From Rhytidiadelphus loreus (lineage: Eukaryota > Streptophyta > Bryopsida > Hypnales > Hylocomiaceae), in contig OX344764.1 of NCBI GenBank assembly GCA_947034895.1, forward strand, positions 74,009,348-74,073,347: a DNA stretch of 64,000 nucleotides, in the 5' to 3' direction. Within the stretch, counting starts at the first letter, position 1; every line of letters starts with the position of its first letter. Shown piece after piece: positions 46,561 to 59,097 of the stretch. A program made the position numbers and the translations under genes. The notes beneath the pieces are model-generated. The model saw only the letters and a program-made list of their open reading frames with translations, did not search any database and was not told the DNA's origin.

Positions 46561-49500
46561 AGGGTTTTTTTTTTTCCATTTATTTTAAGCAGTGCAGAAA
46601 AAAGCGATAATCACTGGAAGGATGAAGCTATTTACATCATTCCATGCAAATGGATGAAACTTGCAATCTATGGATGAAATTTCATTTATTCATCCCAAAC
46701 AATGTGTAGCCATCTAAAATAGAGTGATCGTGTCCCAGACTTGATAGCAAATTGACGATTTCATCCACTAAAAAACAAGAATATTTTGCCTAAGATTCCC
46801 TAAAGCAATTATCGCTTTTTAGTGAAAAATTGCTAAAAAAAACTCTCATGAGTTTGACTCTATTGGGCCATCAAAGGTCCCAATATTGGAGGTGGGTTGG
46901 ACCCTCCAAGTGCACGTCGATTGCATTGGCCAGTTTGCATTGTACTTGTAACAGAATTTGGAGCTCCCTCGTACTATCGGATTAAGCACCACAGAAACCA
47001 CCTCAAAACCACTAAATGCCTCCTTAAGCATACTTTCGCCCCTCAAAGTGCATTATGTTTTGCTTTTTCCTTGGAAAAGGAGCCTCTAATTAACCCTCTA
47101 GTCCCTCTACATCTGCAGAGTCTAAATACAAGGCTTGGGGGCTAGAGGTTTGTCGAATGGGAGCCCAAAGCCACAAAGGCAATGGAGGGCACTTGGAGGT
47201 ACATAATTAATTAGAGCTTCGATTGCGCAGTGGCAACCGATTCTCACTCCCATCATCAATAGCTCCGGTGCAGCCTTGAGTGAAAAAAGTTTGATCTCTA
47301 GCCATATTGCTCATGTGGTGATGGTTTGTAAGATAAAAACGCCATCTTATGATATTTTTAACTATTTATTTATTTATTTGTGTATTTATAGTTTATACTA
47401 TGACAAGGAAGATTTGATTGAGGATTTGACAAATTTCAAGACCTCATTTAAGAAGGATTTGACAAAATATATTTTTTAAATGCTCCAAATTTCCTAGGTT
47501 TCTTGTTGCAAAGGTCTAAACAAGCTATCAGTTATTTGCGATAGATCTTGAAAAAAGATTATACTACTAGAGTGGATGGTTGTTCAAGTTGCGTCTTGAG
47601 ACTCTCATTCCTTGTCCTACCATTGCTTCTTTTTTCTTTTCAAATTCTTATGCCTCTAAAGATATAATATACAATCACCTAAAAGGGACATTTCTTTCTC
47701 TTGTTTTTTCATAGTCCCACTATCTCGAAGGTCGAATGATCCCTCAAAAAATTGATGAGACTATTAGCAAACTCAAGAGAAATGCCCCCCAAGTGGTTTC
47801 GTAATTTTGAGAGGCTTTACTAGTATTTTACAAATTTTCAAAAGTTGAGAACACAAGATAGTTCATAACATATTACATAATACAGGACTCACCTTGAATG
47901 GACAGTCTTGAAGCACAAAATGTCTCAACATTCATTGGTTGCTTTAGAAAAATTTAGGGTGATTTTGAGTGATGGAAGTGTTCATTTGAGGTCATTTATT
48001 AGGTCTTGGAGAACAGAGAATATTGCAATTAGGTCTTGAATTAGGTGTTTCTACCTTAAATGATATGGATTCAATTGTCTTTGTTTGATGTGAACAAGAA
48101 ACAATGGGGTGATTTGGCAACCTCAAGGTTCAATATGTGCCTTATCTCTTAAAGGATCAAGTGGTTGTTGAACAATCCATTGAAAATTTGGGAATGTTCC
48201 TACAATGTCATTTTTCAGTGGATCTTTTTGAAACTTTAACAAGAAGTGAGGATATGTCTTCCAAAGGCAAGAATATAATTTTTTTAATTAGGTGCATGGA
48301 TCAAAAGTTATACTATCAAAAGGGAATCTTTTGCTAAACTCCACATCTACTTATGAATTTTAGTAGGTATGTAATTCATATAATATAAGATGTAATTATA
48401 AAAATAATCCATATGCAGTATAAAAATCTCAATTTAGAAGGAGTTAAAGTATGTTGATTGCATTGAGCAAGATCAAGAAAAAAAACTTTTTATCTACTTC
48501 AAATGCTCTAATCTTTCAATCTGAGTTGTCCAGACATTTCCATAGTAGTCTAATAGAAACTTGGTTAGGTAGACTTAAAAAAATCATTTTTTTCTCACTA
48601 ACCTAAAAAGTGGTAGTTTTTGGCAATTTAAGCTAGAAATGTATTCCAATCCTTTAAGGATTATCTTATCTCAATTGGCTTTGTTTCTTTTGAATTTGTT
48701 TGTTGTTGACGACCAACCTTTATAGGGCTTTGGTTGTTATTCTCTTTAATTTTGTTTTGCAATGAAATTCCATTTGTTTTAAGAAAATCATTTTTTTTTA
48801 AATGATGTCTTTTCATGTTCACAATTTGGGGTCAGACATCTCAAGGTTGCTTCTCACTATGTCCTAACTATCCCACCAAATTCTCAAAATCTGATTGGTA
48901 GAGAACTACAAATCAAGATATGGGGCTGAATTTGCACAATGTCCAAAGATTGAATTCAAAAGTACCTAAATCAAAACACTTCTTGAAAATTTTGGCACTA
49001 AGGGAACAAGACTTTGAGCTTAAGTTGAACCTTTCAAACATGGAGACCCAACTTGGGCACTAAGTCCCATGTATTATGTTGTATAATATGAGAAGAAGAA
49101 TACTTTAATCAAGCATTCTTGAAGGTTCATTTTATCTAAGAATTTGTTTATTGCTGACAATATGCATAAATTGCCCTGAAAATGAATTCATTGACTTTCA
49201 ATCCATTATAGCATGTATATTTGGCATATAATATTTTACATGAGAAAACTAGAGGCTTAGAGTTGGGACTTTGGCCATCACACCGTGATGCTCCAAGTTT
49301 AAAAAAAAAAACTTGGGATATAGTGTAAAATAGACATTAGCTTTTTTAGAAATTTGAACTTCCTTGTGGTGTTTTAGAAGTCAATCTATAATTCCCTTTT
49401 TATTTAATTATACAAGTAGTTTGTTATACACTTGATTTTACATTCAATTAGATAATAATACAATGGAATTTTTTAAATTAAAAAAATTACATAATTTATA

Positions 49501-50112
49501 TCAAATATGATAATTCTTCCTCTAAAATGACACCAATAGTATCAATTAAGCATTCTTTTATTATCCCTTAATGCTTTAGGAGCCCATTTGTAGTCATAAT
49601 ATAGTGGATGACATACAAGGTGGATGAATTAAGGTATAGAATGGTGACAAAAGTTTATCCTCCTAGCTACTAGGTTAGACCCAATGAAACTTGGCACTTC
49701 TAATTCATCACATTGTTGCAACCACTACATGACTAATAAGCTACAATTTGATAATGTATTCTAGATGGATGGTATTATATTTGAGTGTGATTAAGTTCAA
49801 ATGTTCAAATGACATCCAAATGGAAGATGCAAATTGTTGGAATATCAATGATATCCAATATTGCACATCTTGCTATGTTGTAGTACATGATTTGCATTCT
49901 AGATAGATTTGAGTTACAATGTCATATGTAAAGTTTCCTGTAGTCTTTTAAGAATAAAGAATTTGTCAAATGTGTACAACATGAAGAAAGATTATCTTTT
50001 TGATGTCCATTGAGCCCATATTCCCAATTGTGCGTCTATAGGGGCTTTTAGAAAAAGGTGTCTACAACCTTTTCGGGGTTGGACTCATTTGAAAAGTTGA
50101 GATGTAGAAACT
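46561..50112. other. Intergenic DNA, possible decayed retroelement sequence, no gene seen
   Basis: AT-rich with a more balanced part at about 46880-47280. Frames of 60-80 codons (for example 48137-48337) do not join into anything recognisable. Words near 49250-49330 resemble 59930-60010, indicating another dispersed repeat. Confidence 0.45.
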
Positions 50113-50116
50113 CTAA

Positions 50117-50338
50117 CCCATAAATGATGTTGTGGCCGAAAATGGTTGATGAATGACAAAGAATCATTCTATGTGGGACAAAAGTATAACTATTCATCCT
50201 CTAAATTTTGTGTGAAAAGGAGAGGTCTTTTACAATAGTTTGACTTACAATGAGTACTTTGAGAGCTTTTTTTTAACCAATGATTTGCACGATACCAAAA
50301 TGGATGATTTCCATGGTCACCAATCCATCCTTTAAGGG
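50117..50338 (+). mobile_element. Copy of the ~222-bp TTAA MITE family
   Basis: Interior follows the 45831-46052 copy (GAATGACAAAGAATC, AACTATTCATCC, AATAGTTTGACTT, GGATGATTTCCATGGTCACCA). Flanks read CTAA on both sides rather than TTAA, consistent with mutation after insertion. Confidence 0.6.
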
Positions 50339-50961
50339 CTAATATTCTAAGGTAGATGAATCTTATTCTCAATCCTAATTATGCTTTCTTAGAAAATTCA
50401 TCTCAATAGTTTGTTTGGTATTTTTTTTGAATTCCAAATGGAGATTTTTGTCCATTCAAATTTATGTTATTGGGGCATATTGAACCCTAAATGACCACAT
50501 GTTCAATTTTTGAGCTATGTATAAACACAAACATGTCCCAAAGCACATTGATCTTTTTTTCTTTTTCATCCATCTAAATGTTTATAGATTCTTGTGATGG
50601 CTCTTTAAGATTTTTATGGTATAGATTCTCAAAACGTTTTCTTAGTTAATATTCCATAGTTTATGGGAAGGATAAATGTCTCACCTCATTGAATAATTTT
50701 TCTAGTTCCAAAAACAATCCTTAAAAAATGACTCGAATAAAGTAAAATAAAAATCTTGAAAAATCATTACAAGCAGAACTTATATATTCAAAATAAAAGA
50801 AATAAAAATCTTGTGAAAATCAAAAATATTCAATGAACAATCAAAATTTATTGAAAAATATTAGTTAGTCTAGTCATAGATCTTACTATATGTAGATAAT
50901 CTATCAATTACATTTTACAACTTCATCATCAGATTTGAACTACCTCATCAACGTACTTTAA
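50339..50961. other. AT-rich spacer between two MITE copies
   Basis: No gene, RNA or element end recognised. Confidence 0.5.
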
Positions 50962-51190
50962 CCCATAAACAACACTAATATGGATGTTTTATGTCTAATG
51001 AATGACAAAGAATCCTTTTGTGTAGGACAAAGGTGCAACTATTCATCCTCGGAATTTGGTTGTGAAAAGGGGAAATCTTTTACAATAGTTTGACTTCCAA
51101 TAACTACTTTTGCACTTTTTTTAAGTCAATGATTTTCACGGGATCCAAAGGGGTGATTTCGATGGTCACCAGTCCATCCTTTAATAAGGG
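50962..51190 (+). mobile_element. Copy of the ~222-bp TTAA MITE family
   Basis: Begins after TTAA at 50958-50961. The interior aligns with 45831-46052 (GAATGACAAAGAATCC, GTGCAACTATTCATCCTCGG, TTTGACTTCCAATAA, GGTGATTTCGATGGTCACCAG). The right end is blurred by a following AT-rich segment. Confidence 0.6.
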
Positions 51191-51209
51191 TTCAGGAATT
51201 AACCCTTAA

Positions 51210-52180
51210 CCCTAGACCGCCCAACAGGACAAAAAGTGTCCTCACATAGTTTTAAGTTAAATTCAAAGTACTGTGACTTTTGCATCTGATGTCCAAATTC
51301 AATAAAACTTGTTGGGAAAGTTGCGCCTTTTCTTCTAGTTTGTGTGTTAAAATTTTCAGAACAATCCAAGAGGTAATGATTTTCTGGAAGCCAATCAAAG
51401 TTCACAGGCTCAATTTGATTCACCAAAGTGCACTTCATGGATGCAACTTCGGGGGCTTGTATCTCTTTCATCTAATGTTCGATTTCAATAAAATTTGTTG
51501 GCTTGTGTTTCCCTTGAATTCTAGTTATTGTGGTGAAATTTTCATGTCAATCCAAGTTGTTTTGAATGTTTGGGAGCAATTCGAAATTCAAAATCCCGCC
51601 ATTTATGGACTATAGTGAACTTCGGCGGCTTGTATCTTCTTCATAAAATGTCCGTTTTCAATAAATAAAAAATTGTAAAAGTTGCGCATACTAGTTTAGT
51701 TTGTGTGGCTAAATTTTCATATTAATACAAGAATTTATGAATGACTGAGAAGATTTTAGTAGAAGGAGGTTCAGCCCTAGATGTGTTTTTTGCAACTTTT
51801 CTTGCCTATTTTTGACATTTGCAAGCCATTTTGCAAACACATTGAGTCAACTGAATGATATTTTTTTTTCACCAATGTGTTTGTATCCTGGTTTTGAATC
51901 ACTTTGAAGTTTAAAGTTTTTTTATTTCATTAGGTTTAGAAATCAAATTTGGCCTCTAAATGTGTTTTTAGGAAAACTTCAGCATTCTTTTTCAACACTA
52001 AAACATTATAATCTTGCAATCTACATGGTCAAATGACTTCAAATTTGATCCATGACATCTACAACATGTGTACTATATGATTGTACGGTTAAGATCTTTA
52101 TTACTTAGTCACATTTAAATTTATAGCACTTCAAAAGCTAGGATGTTTTTTTACCCAAAACGGCCATGTGCGGTATAGGG
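51210..52180. mobile_element. TTAA-flanked piggyBac-like element, 971 bp
   Basis: TTAA at 51206-51209 and 52181-52184. Ends CCCTAGACCGCCCA and, reversed, CCCTATACCGCACA. The interior is non-coding with partly duplicated segments (AACTTC.G.GGCTTGTATCT occurs near 51443 and 51616). Its right TTAA is shared with the adjacent element at 52185. Confidence 0.65.
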
Positions 52181-52184
52181 TTAA

Positions 52185-52398
52185 GCGCTCCTACGTCCAT
52201 TTTCTGGACGATGAACATAGGGCTTCAAGGGGCTGTTTTGTCCAACTAACTTTTCATTCATCCAATGTAACACTTGAATCTTGAAAAGACAACCTTCCTT
52301 AATGATCAATTTCATGAAATTGCAGTAAATGATATTTCTGTAGAAAGATATAAGCAGAAATGTGCCAAAATTAGAAAAAGGATCAAGGCATTAAGGGA
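52185..52398 (+). mobile_element. TTAA-flanked element, empty-site relative of 45706-46154
   Basis: TTAA at 52181-52184 and 52399-52402. Matches the outer element at 45.7 kb but lacks the nested 222-bp MITE; the unoccupied TTAA is at 52299-52302. It abuts the right end of the 51210-52180 element. Confidence 0.7.
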
Positions 52399-52402
52399 TT
52401 AA

Positions 52403-53105
52403 CTGATAAGGCACCTTAGAAGGTTGATTAAAAATGTATGTAATTGATATCTATTCAAATTTTGTTTTAAAAAAAAATACATTTATGATGAGTTTTTTTA
52501 TTGATTTTAAACTTCCTATGATGCCTAAAATTTCCAGGATACTTTTTCATTAGTTTTCATGACCAAAACTCTTTAATCAAAGGATCCCTTTTGCCTTACT
52601 GTATCGAATACAGATATGGTTCCGTAGTACAGAAAATCGTACCGTATTTGATAGACATACGGTATATGCGGCACACCGGGAGTGTCTAGAGCTTATTAAT
52701 TATAGTCCCAAATCATGGCTCCAAAATAGACTGCCCAAAAAAAGAAAAGGTTATTCACAGATAGGCAGGAATCCTTTGTCCAGAATTATATTAATAGCTT
52801 GCTTGACAGGTTTGGCAGTTGGTACAGTTGGAAGATAAGGCCCAAAATATCAATTACTGCGGACAAGATTAGGAGTGCATTTGGCCATTTCAAAAAGAAT
52901 TATAAACAAAACAAATGAGAAGGGGCCTTTTATTTATTTATTTATTTAAATTATTCTTTCTTTCTTTATAGAGGTGTGGACTTGTTTCGCAAATCAAACC
53001 CAAGTGGAATTATAATTTTTTGATTAAAAATTATAATTTCTGTAAAATTTTGAAGTGGTCTACCCTAAAATTACAAAATAGAGTGGAGTCATAAACGTCC
53101 AATAA
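52403..53105. other. Intergenic DNA, no gene seen
   Basis: AT-rich. Near 52600-52670 several CGTA-type words (TACGGTA, CGTACCG) cluster. No coding sequence. Confidence 0.45.
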
Positions 53106-53447
53106 GAGCATCTCATGTAGCCCTCCAATATATCAAGCCCCTTTCAATTGAAATCTGTCTAATTTAGAGGGGATGGATGCTTGTATCCCCAACAATACAA
53201 CTCACTAAAATATACTTCCAATCAATCACTAGTTACAAAACTTGCAAAAGCTAAAAGTAAGCCATCATTTATTATGACGACTTGCTAATCCTATTGTAAG
53301 AGAAAATATAGCTTGTAGAGGAATTAGTGACTCCTTCAAATATGGCTTATTTGGTATGTGAGAGTAAAGATAGAGGCTAATATATACTAAAATTGATTGT
53401 TTATCATTAGGGGGGCCTAGATTTTTAGAGGAATGCAAAAGATGCTC
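53106..53447. mobile_element. PIF/Harbinger-like MITE, 342 bp
   Basis: TAA at 53103-53105 and 53448-53450. Ends GAGCATCTCATGTAGCCCTC and GAGCATCTTTTGCATTCCTC, matching at most of 20 positions. No coding capacity. Confidence 0.65.
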
Positions 53448-53711
53448 TAACCACCTTTACTTGTATATATTGGCACTTAGGTACTTACTAATCAAGGATT
53501 GACATGTTATTCCTTGTAGGCATTAATGCACTAATTTTATCATAAAGTAAATGGATTTGGATGAGTTTTGTGGTGAAATTAGGGCCAAAAGTAGGATGAT
53601 AGAAATAGGTAGATGGTAGAAATGGGTTGGTCTACCTTATTTGTAAGGAAGTTTGTTGTGAGGAAGTTTGAGCAAGAGCATTTTCAATGGAACCATCTTC
53701 CAAGACTATAA

Positions 53712-54021
53712 GAGCATGGCCACCCTTCCTCGCCAAATGGCTTGACACGCTCAAATTTTCCATCTAATTTTGAAGGCCCCTCAATTTCCTTGTCCCTCAC
53801 CCTTGCTCACCAAATACTACTTAGAAATAGTCAAGTGAACATTCATCAAGTAGAATAAAAGATAAAACAATTAAACTTAGAATGAACAATGGTTTCAACT
53901 AAAGGGTTATTCCTTGATGCACTAGGCTTGAGTGTCAAGAGAATATTGTGAGGGGCCCATAGCACTTCTCATCCACATTTGAAGAGAGTTGGACCCTTGG
54001 TACATAAGGGTGCCCATGCTC
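53712..54021. mobile_element. PIF/Harbinger-like MITE, 310 bp
   Basis: TAA at 53709-53711 and 54022-54024. Ends GAGCATGGCCACCCTT and GAGCATGGGCACCCTT (one mismatch in 16). Non-coding; only the first bases of its ends resemble the 53106-53447 element. Confidence 0.75.
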
Positions 54022-55121
54022 TAATGGGAGATTGAAGGGATAACTATAAATTGAAAACTATATAGTGTCAATTTTTACTTTTATATCTAATGCGTTATGC
54101 TCCAAAGATGTCTATCCTAAAACACTCTTTTCTTTCCCTTTGAAAATTGGATTGTAATAATTTTAGATTAGACAAATCAACTATACAAAAATTGCACTTG
54201 AAACCTATGAGAAATTAAGCACTTCAATTTTAAATGAAGAGTTTTGAATAAAATATTAGTCAAATGAAATTATATTGAGTTTGATATATAACTTTATTGA
54301 AGCTTCTTATTTTTGCAAGTTCAATTGCTTGTTACAATTTGTAATTACTAAAGTTTGAAGTTCTTTTTTCTATTAGAAAACATTCAAAAATGTCATTTGT
54401 GTTGCAAATTGCTAAAATCCTTAGCATTTCTTTTCATATCAAAACTGTAGAATCTTGTACTTAAACTAGTATAAAAATGTAAAATTAATACGCAATTTGT
54501 AATTATTGCACTTAGCCAAGTGCATTCATTGTACGACAAAATAGGTGCATTTCTTTGATTTTTGAAAATATAATATACCATTTCTAAAAGAGGTTCTAAA
54601 CTTTTCACTTTGTAAATTATACGATGTAAATCTTCCATTGCTATTGGCAATAGTATACTAGTATGTATGATGTAATTAAACATGCACTTTAAATCTTTAG
54701 AAATTTCTACTTTAAGAATATGAAATCAACCCAAAACTCAATTATTAAAATATATAATGCACATGTTGTTCCTTGTTTACCTTATTCTCTTCCAATCATT
54801 CAAATAATATTATCAAACATTTCTATTTAGTCTCGAAATTACTACACCATCAATTTAATACCATTCAAGGTGTCCCTAAGACATAAAGTGACTTGAGTTT
54901 AGACAATAGGCCTTCAACTCGTTGTGTTTTAGATCAAGCTTCTCAATTTGGCAATAATTGAACAAGCAAACCTTAGTGACCTATGGACATTGTGAAAGAC
55001 TCTACATAAACTTCCATGCATGCAAGTGGAACCAATATCTACTTGCTAGCAAGTGAAGCAATGTCAGAACAACAATGCAACGCAAGGGTTTGGGAATGTT
55101 CTATGAAGCCAAAAGTTGATA
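54022..55121. other. AT-rich intergenic DNA, no gene seen
   Basis: Short Lys/Ile/Asn-rich frames typical of AT-rich DNA. A stretch near 54120-54340 resembles 58270-58440, another dispersed repeat pair. Confidence 0.5.
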
Positions 55122-55307
55122 AATTTCGTTAAAATGGTGATATTCCATGTGCCGTTTTTCAATTGCACATTCTAAACCATCTAGGACAAATATAGTTTTC
55201 AAACCGCATAGTCTAAATTATATATAACATGTTTAGATTTTAGACCATGCAGGCTAAATTGTAAAAGTGCCAAAATTGTCAGGAATGACTACCATTTTAA
55301 CGAAATT
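55122..55307. mobile_element. MITE with TIR AATTTCGTTAAAATGGT, copy 1
   Basis: Perfect 17-bp inverted ends (55122-55138, 55291-55307), extending imperfectly to ~25 bp. The interior has repeated CTAAA.TGTA-type words shared with 57795-57955. Superfamily not assigned because the target duplication is unclear. Confidence 0.75.
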
Positions 55308-57794
55308 CCTCATCTTTCACCAAACTGGGAACTCTAATATCTTTTCTAGCCAATTCCGTATCACTAGCCTATTGAGAAGCCATGCCTATTTCAAAGGGGA
55401 TGAAGATTCTCCATATCATTTTAGTGGCAACAATGACCTTGTCACAAGGTTCACAAACAAATGTTGACATTCATTCCATTTGCGACATTGTTTAATTTCA
55501 GCTTTCTCTTGAGCAATTTATTGTGTGAGTAGGATGTTGCTATTTTATTAAGCCTTGTTGCAGATCTGCATTGTCAATGAGCTTTGGTTTATTTGTTAGA
55601 AAAATTTCAATCATAAAGATGACCATGTTATTACCACAACTTCACATTGCTTTCGTGAACGAATTGAAAAATGGCTTGTGTATCAGCTCCTTCAAACCCA
55701 AACGCTTCCACGCAATAATGTACCAATATTTGCAGACTGTGTGAAGGTAGAAGAATTCTTCAAAAGAGAGCTTAGAATACATGTTTTCCGCCAAGTTGGT
55801 GTAGTGCTACAAGGTACCCTAGAGATTCTTGTCAAAATTGGTCGATGTGTAGTGTCGCCCTTGTCACTCTGAAAGTTCTTCTTTGTTTTTGTTGATCTTG
55901 TTTTCATGATGTTCTTCTCTATATATCAAAAGGAAAAAAAACTATCTCTGCAAGAATGTAAGAGATTAATCTTGCAAGGACGTGGCCCTATCAACAAAGT
56001 AATCAACCAAAAATGATCAAATTTCAGGATGATTATGTACATTCTTTGTTTCTACACTTTCCCCGAAAGTCAGTCATCAAACACTATTAGTCTTCAGGAT
56101 TAAATTGTGAAACTTCTTGTACACAATCTCCTACACAACGAAGTCATCTAAAAAAGACAATCGCCGCCAATCTCAACCAAAGCTGCAAGCATCAAACTTT
56201 TGAATTTGAAGTCCAATGCAAACCTTCTCCTCATGTCTAAACACTTTGCTTCATAAGACTTGCATGCATCCAAAGACGTACAAATCAAGAAGCATCAGTT
56301 ACACTCTTCCATTTTTGTGATCAAGTGTACGCAATATCCAAAAACATTTGGCTTTTCCACACCTATTTTAGAGATGACAAACACTTCCATAACAACAAAA
56401 TGAGAGAAATATAAATGCAATGGCACAATACCTGTATTTTGGAGGTGACCAAATTCCCACAAACTCATAAATGAAATTGGGAGTATAGAAAGAGCAAGGT
56501 ACAAATTACTCTAAAAGAGGCTGGGATTCAAAGATAAAGAGACTAACTATATATGCGTCATGCGATTAACTGAAATGATTTAGATTCATCAAATTCACTG
56601 GGTCCATTCTTTTTAAATCCAAAGTGAAACTAGGGAGAGCTTGGGAGTCACAACAAGCAATTAGTTTCGCATTCTCATCCAACCATGGGTTTTTTACTTT
56701 GATATTGTATTCATCCAACCTTTGGAATGGGAATTTTACTTTGGTTTAGACTATGAACTATAAATAATGGGGCTTCTCCTTTAGTTTTAAGATTATTTGC
56801 TGCAATATAAATACTGACCCAATTCACCCAAGCTCCATTGAAGCGGTTCATTCTCACATCTAGCACTATCATTTTCCTTGTGGCAAATCAATCTTTTGGT
56901 GCGGCAATTGATCATACAAGTATACAACCATTGCCATCTGATTGCTCTCTTGTGCCAGTACTCTAGTTCCTTGCCATTTCATTCATGGCGACCTTAGTTT
57001 CCAGGAGCTCGGATGGTCTTCACCATGATTTCCACAATGCCCGTCATGTGCATCCAATGAATGGATATGTTGCACCTACTCCAAGTACTCCAAAACCAAA
57101 TTGGTCTTGAGTATCGAGGTGGATCCCCATACAAGACCAAGAACAACACAATGTGCATCGAGCCCCCATGCCTGCTTCTATGGAGAGTCCGTCTGTATTT
57201 TCTCGTCGTGGACCTCAAGTGGCTATCAATATTGCCAACAAGCAAGTCCCTGCTTCTGTAAAAAAAGCCGCCATCTGTGTTTTATAGACTTGGCCTTCAA
57301 AGACTTGGCCCTCGATTGGCAGTCAATATTGACAACAAGCAATAAGACCAACCACCCGACCATGCGATAGAGGATGCTCCTGAGAGCCTCGATCAACGGC
57401 TAGTTTTGTATTCCTATAGATCAAATCTATAGTATGAATTAGAGGCGTAGAGTCGAGCAACTCCTAGGGAAATCAACTAGGCTAGAATTTACAAAATTTG
57501 ATACAAAGAACATGAATTGGGATCACTCAATCTCTATAGTTGTAGATTGAAGTCAATCAATCTATTGGGCTAGCTACCTATTGTGTAACAAGATTGTATT
57601 TTCTTTGTGTAAGAAATGTTGAAATTTGATGAAATTTGTTGCATGAATGTGCCGCCTTGCTATGAATGAAATGCTCATATATGTACCTCTGTTGTTTGTC
57701 CTTTGCATAATTATGACATGTTTGCTTTGCATCACTCTAGCTAGCTTGCTCATAACATGAGTGAGGTTTTTAGCCAATGAATTGTTTGGATGCG
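55308..57794. other. Intergenic DNA between two MITE copies
   Basis: Composition is slightly less AT-rich between about 55600 and 57450, with several 60-90 codon frames on both strands, but none carries a recognised motif or spliceable series. A decayed gene or retroelement cannot be excluded. Confidence 0.4.
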
Positions 57795-57955
57795 GAGTTC
57801 CGTTAAAATGGCAATATACCATTTGCCATTTTCAAACCACACAGTCTAAATTGTAAACATACTATCTAGGACAAATATTGATTTTAGACCGTGCAGTCTA
57901 AACTATAAAAGTAATGAAGTTACTTTGAGGAATGACACCATTTTAACAAAGTTTC
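57795..57955. mobile_element. MITE with TIR AATTTCGTTAAAATGGT, copy 2 (diverged)
   Basis: Ends contain CGTTAAAATGG and, reversed, TGTTAAAATGG. The interior shares TCTAGGACAAATAT and TTTTAGACC.TGCAG with the copy at 55122-55307. Confidence 0.6.
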
Positions 57956-59024
57956 CCATTTAGTAGTCTTATACACCAAAATGATTTGCCCAAATGTTAC
58001 TCATCAAATTAGTTTGAATGCATTATCTTATAGCTTGAGTTCATTCAAAAACCAGATGATTAAAATAGGCCCAAATTTTTGGGTTTGGTTCTAAATTGGT
58101 CCACTCCATTGCCTCATTGTTTTCTTTATAAATTCTTTCCATGTTTACAAACTTATCAATATCAAACCCTTTATCATCCTTGACTTGCTTCACTGACAAA
58201 CTTTTTCTCCATTGGTAATGGCAAGTATCGTGCCACTTAGATTGTACCATCATGATTGGATTAGATTGTAATTGGATTGAAATTTGGATTGTAATAATTT
58301 TAAACTAGATAAATCAACCATACAAAAATTGCATTTGGAATCTATGAAAAAGCACAAAAATTTTAAATGAAGAGTTTTGGATAGTATATTGGTCAAATGA
58401 AATCATATTGAGTTGTTATATCACTTCATCAAAGCCTCTTATTTTTGCATGTATTGTCTATAAGTTATAGTTTAAACTTCTAGAGTTTGAAGATCTTTTC
58501 TCCATCAAAACCACTCAAAAGTGCATTTTTGTTGCAAATTGCTAAAAGCTTTAGGTTTTTTCCATATCAAAACGTATAATTTGGTACTCAAACTACTAGT
58601 GTAAGCATGCGTAGAAGAAATTTAAAAAAGTTTGATCTTGTAAATTGTAAGATACATATATTGAAAGTGATGAAAACAAGTTTTTCTGCAACTTGCTTGA
58701 CTCAATGTTTTGGCCTTCAATCTTCTCAACTTAAATTTTTTGCAATATCAATTTTGAGTTTCCAACTTTTTCTTTTGAAGAACTAAGTGAAGAGTTTATG
58801 AAAAATTGTTAAGTAGAAGTAGGTTCAAGATTGAAAAAACACAATAAACCATCAATAGCTCTAAGTCATAATGAGAACACACTAACTCAATTGTGAGATT
58901 GTTTTGGCAAGAGATCATAATTTTATGAATCTTTTTTTTTGTAAATTGTAAAAATTGAATTTAGAAATGAATCCAACAAGTTTGCTTGCAAAAATACATT
59001 GCAAAGTGTGTGTCTTGTGTGTTC

Positions 59025-59097
59025 GGTCTTTTGAGTGGATAGTAAGGCAGAGGTGCATTTCAATTAATGCACCCCTCCTCCATCCACTCAAAAGACC
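59025..59097. repeat. 73-bp near-palindrome (foldback)
   Basis: Arms GGTCTTTTGAGTGGAT (59025-59040) and its exact complement (59082-59097). Inside them, GAGGTGCATT and AATGCACCCCTC pair again, leaving a very small loop. It could be a MITE core or a hairpin RNA. Confidence 0.85.

Noticed and set aside
47180..47310. Possible tRNA-derived SINE (GCGCAGTGG-like box)
   Set aside because: An A-box-like word is present but no convincing B box at the right distance, and no second copy was seen.
55267..55467. 66-codon plus-strand frame
   Set aside because: Begins inside the inverted end of the 55122-55307 MITE and has no motif.
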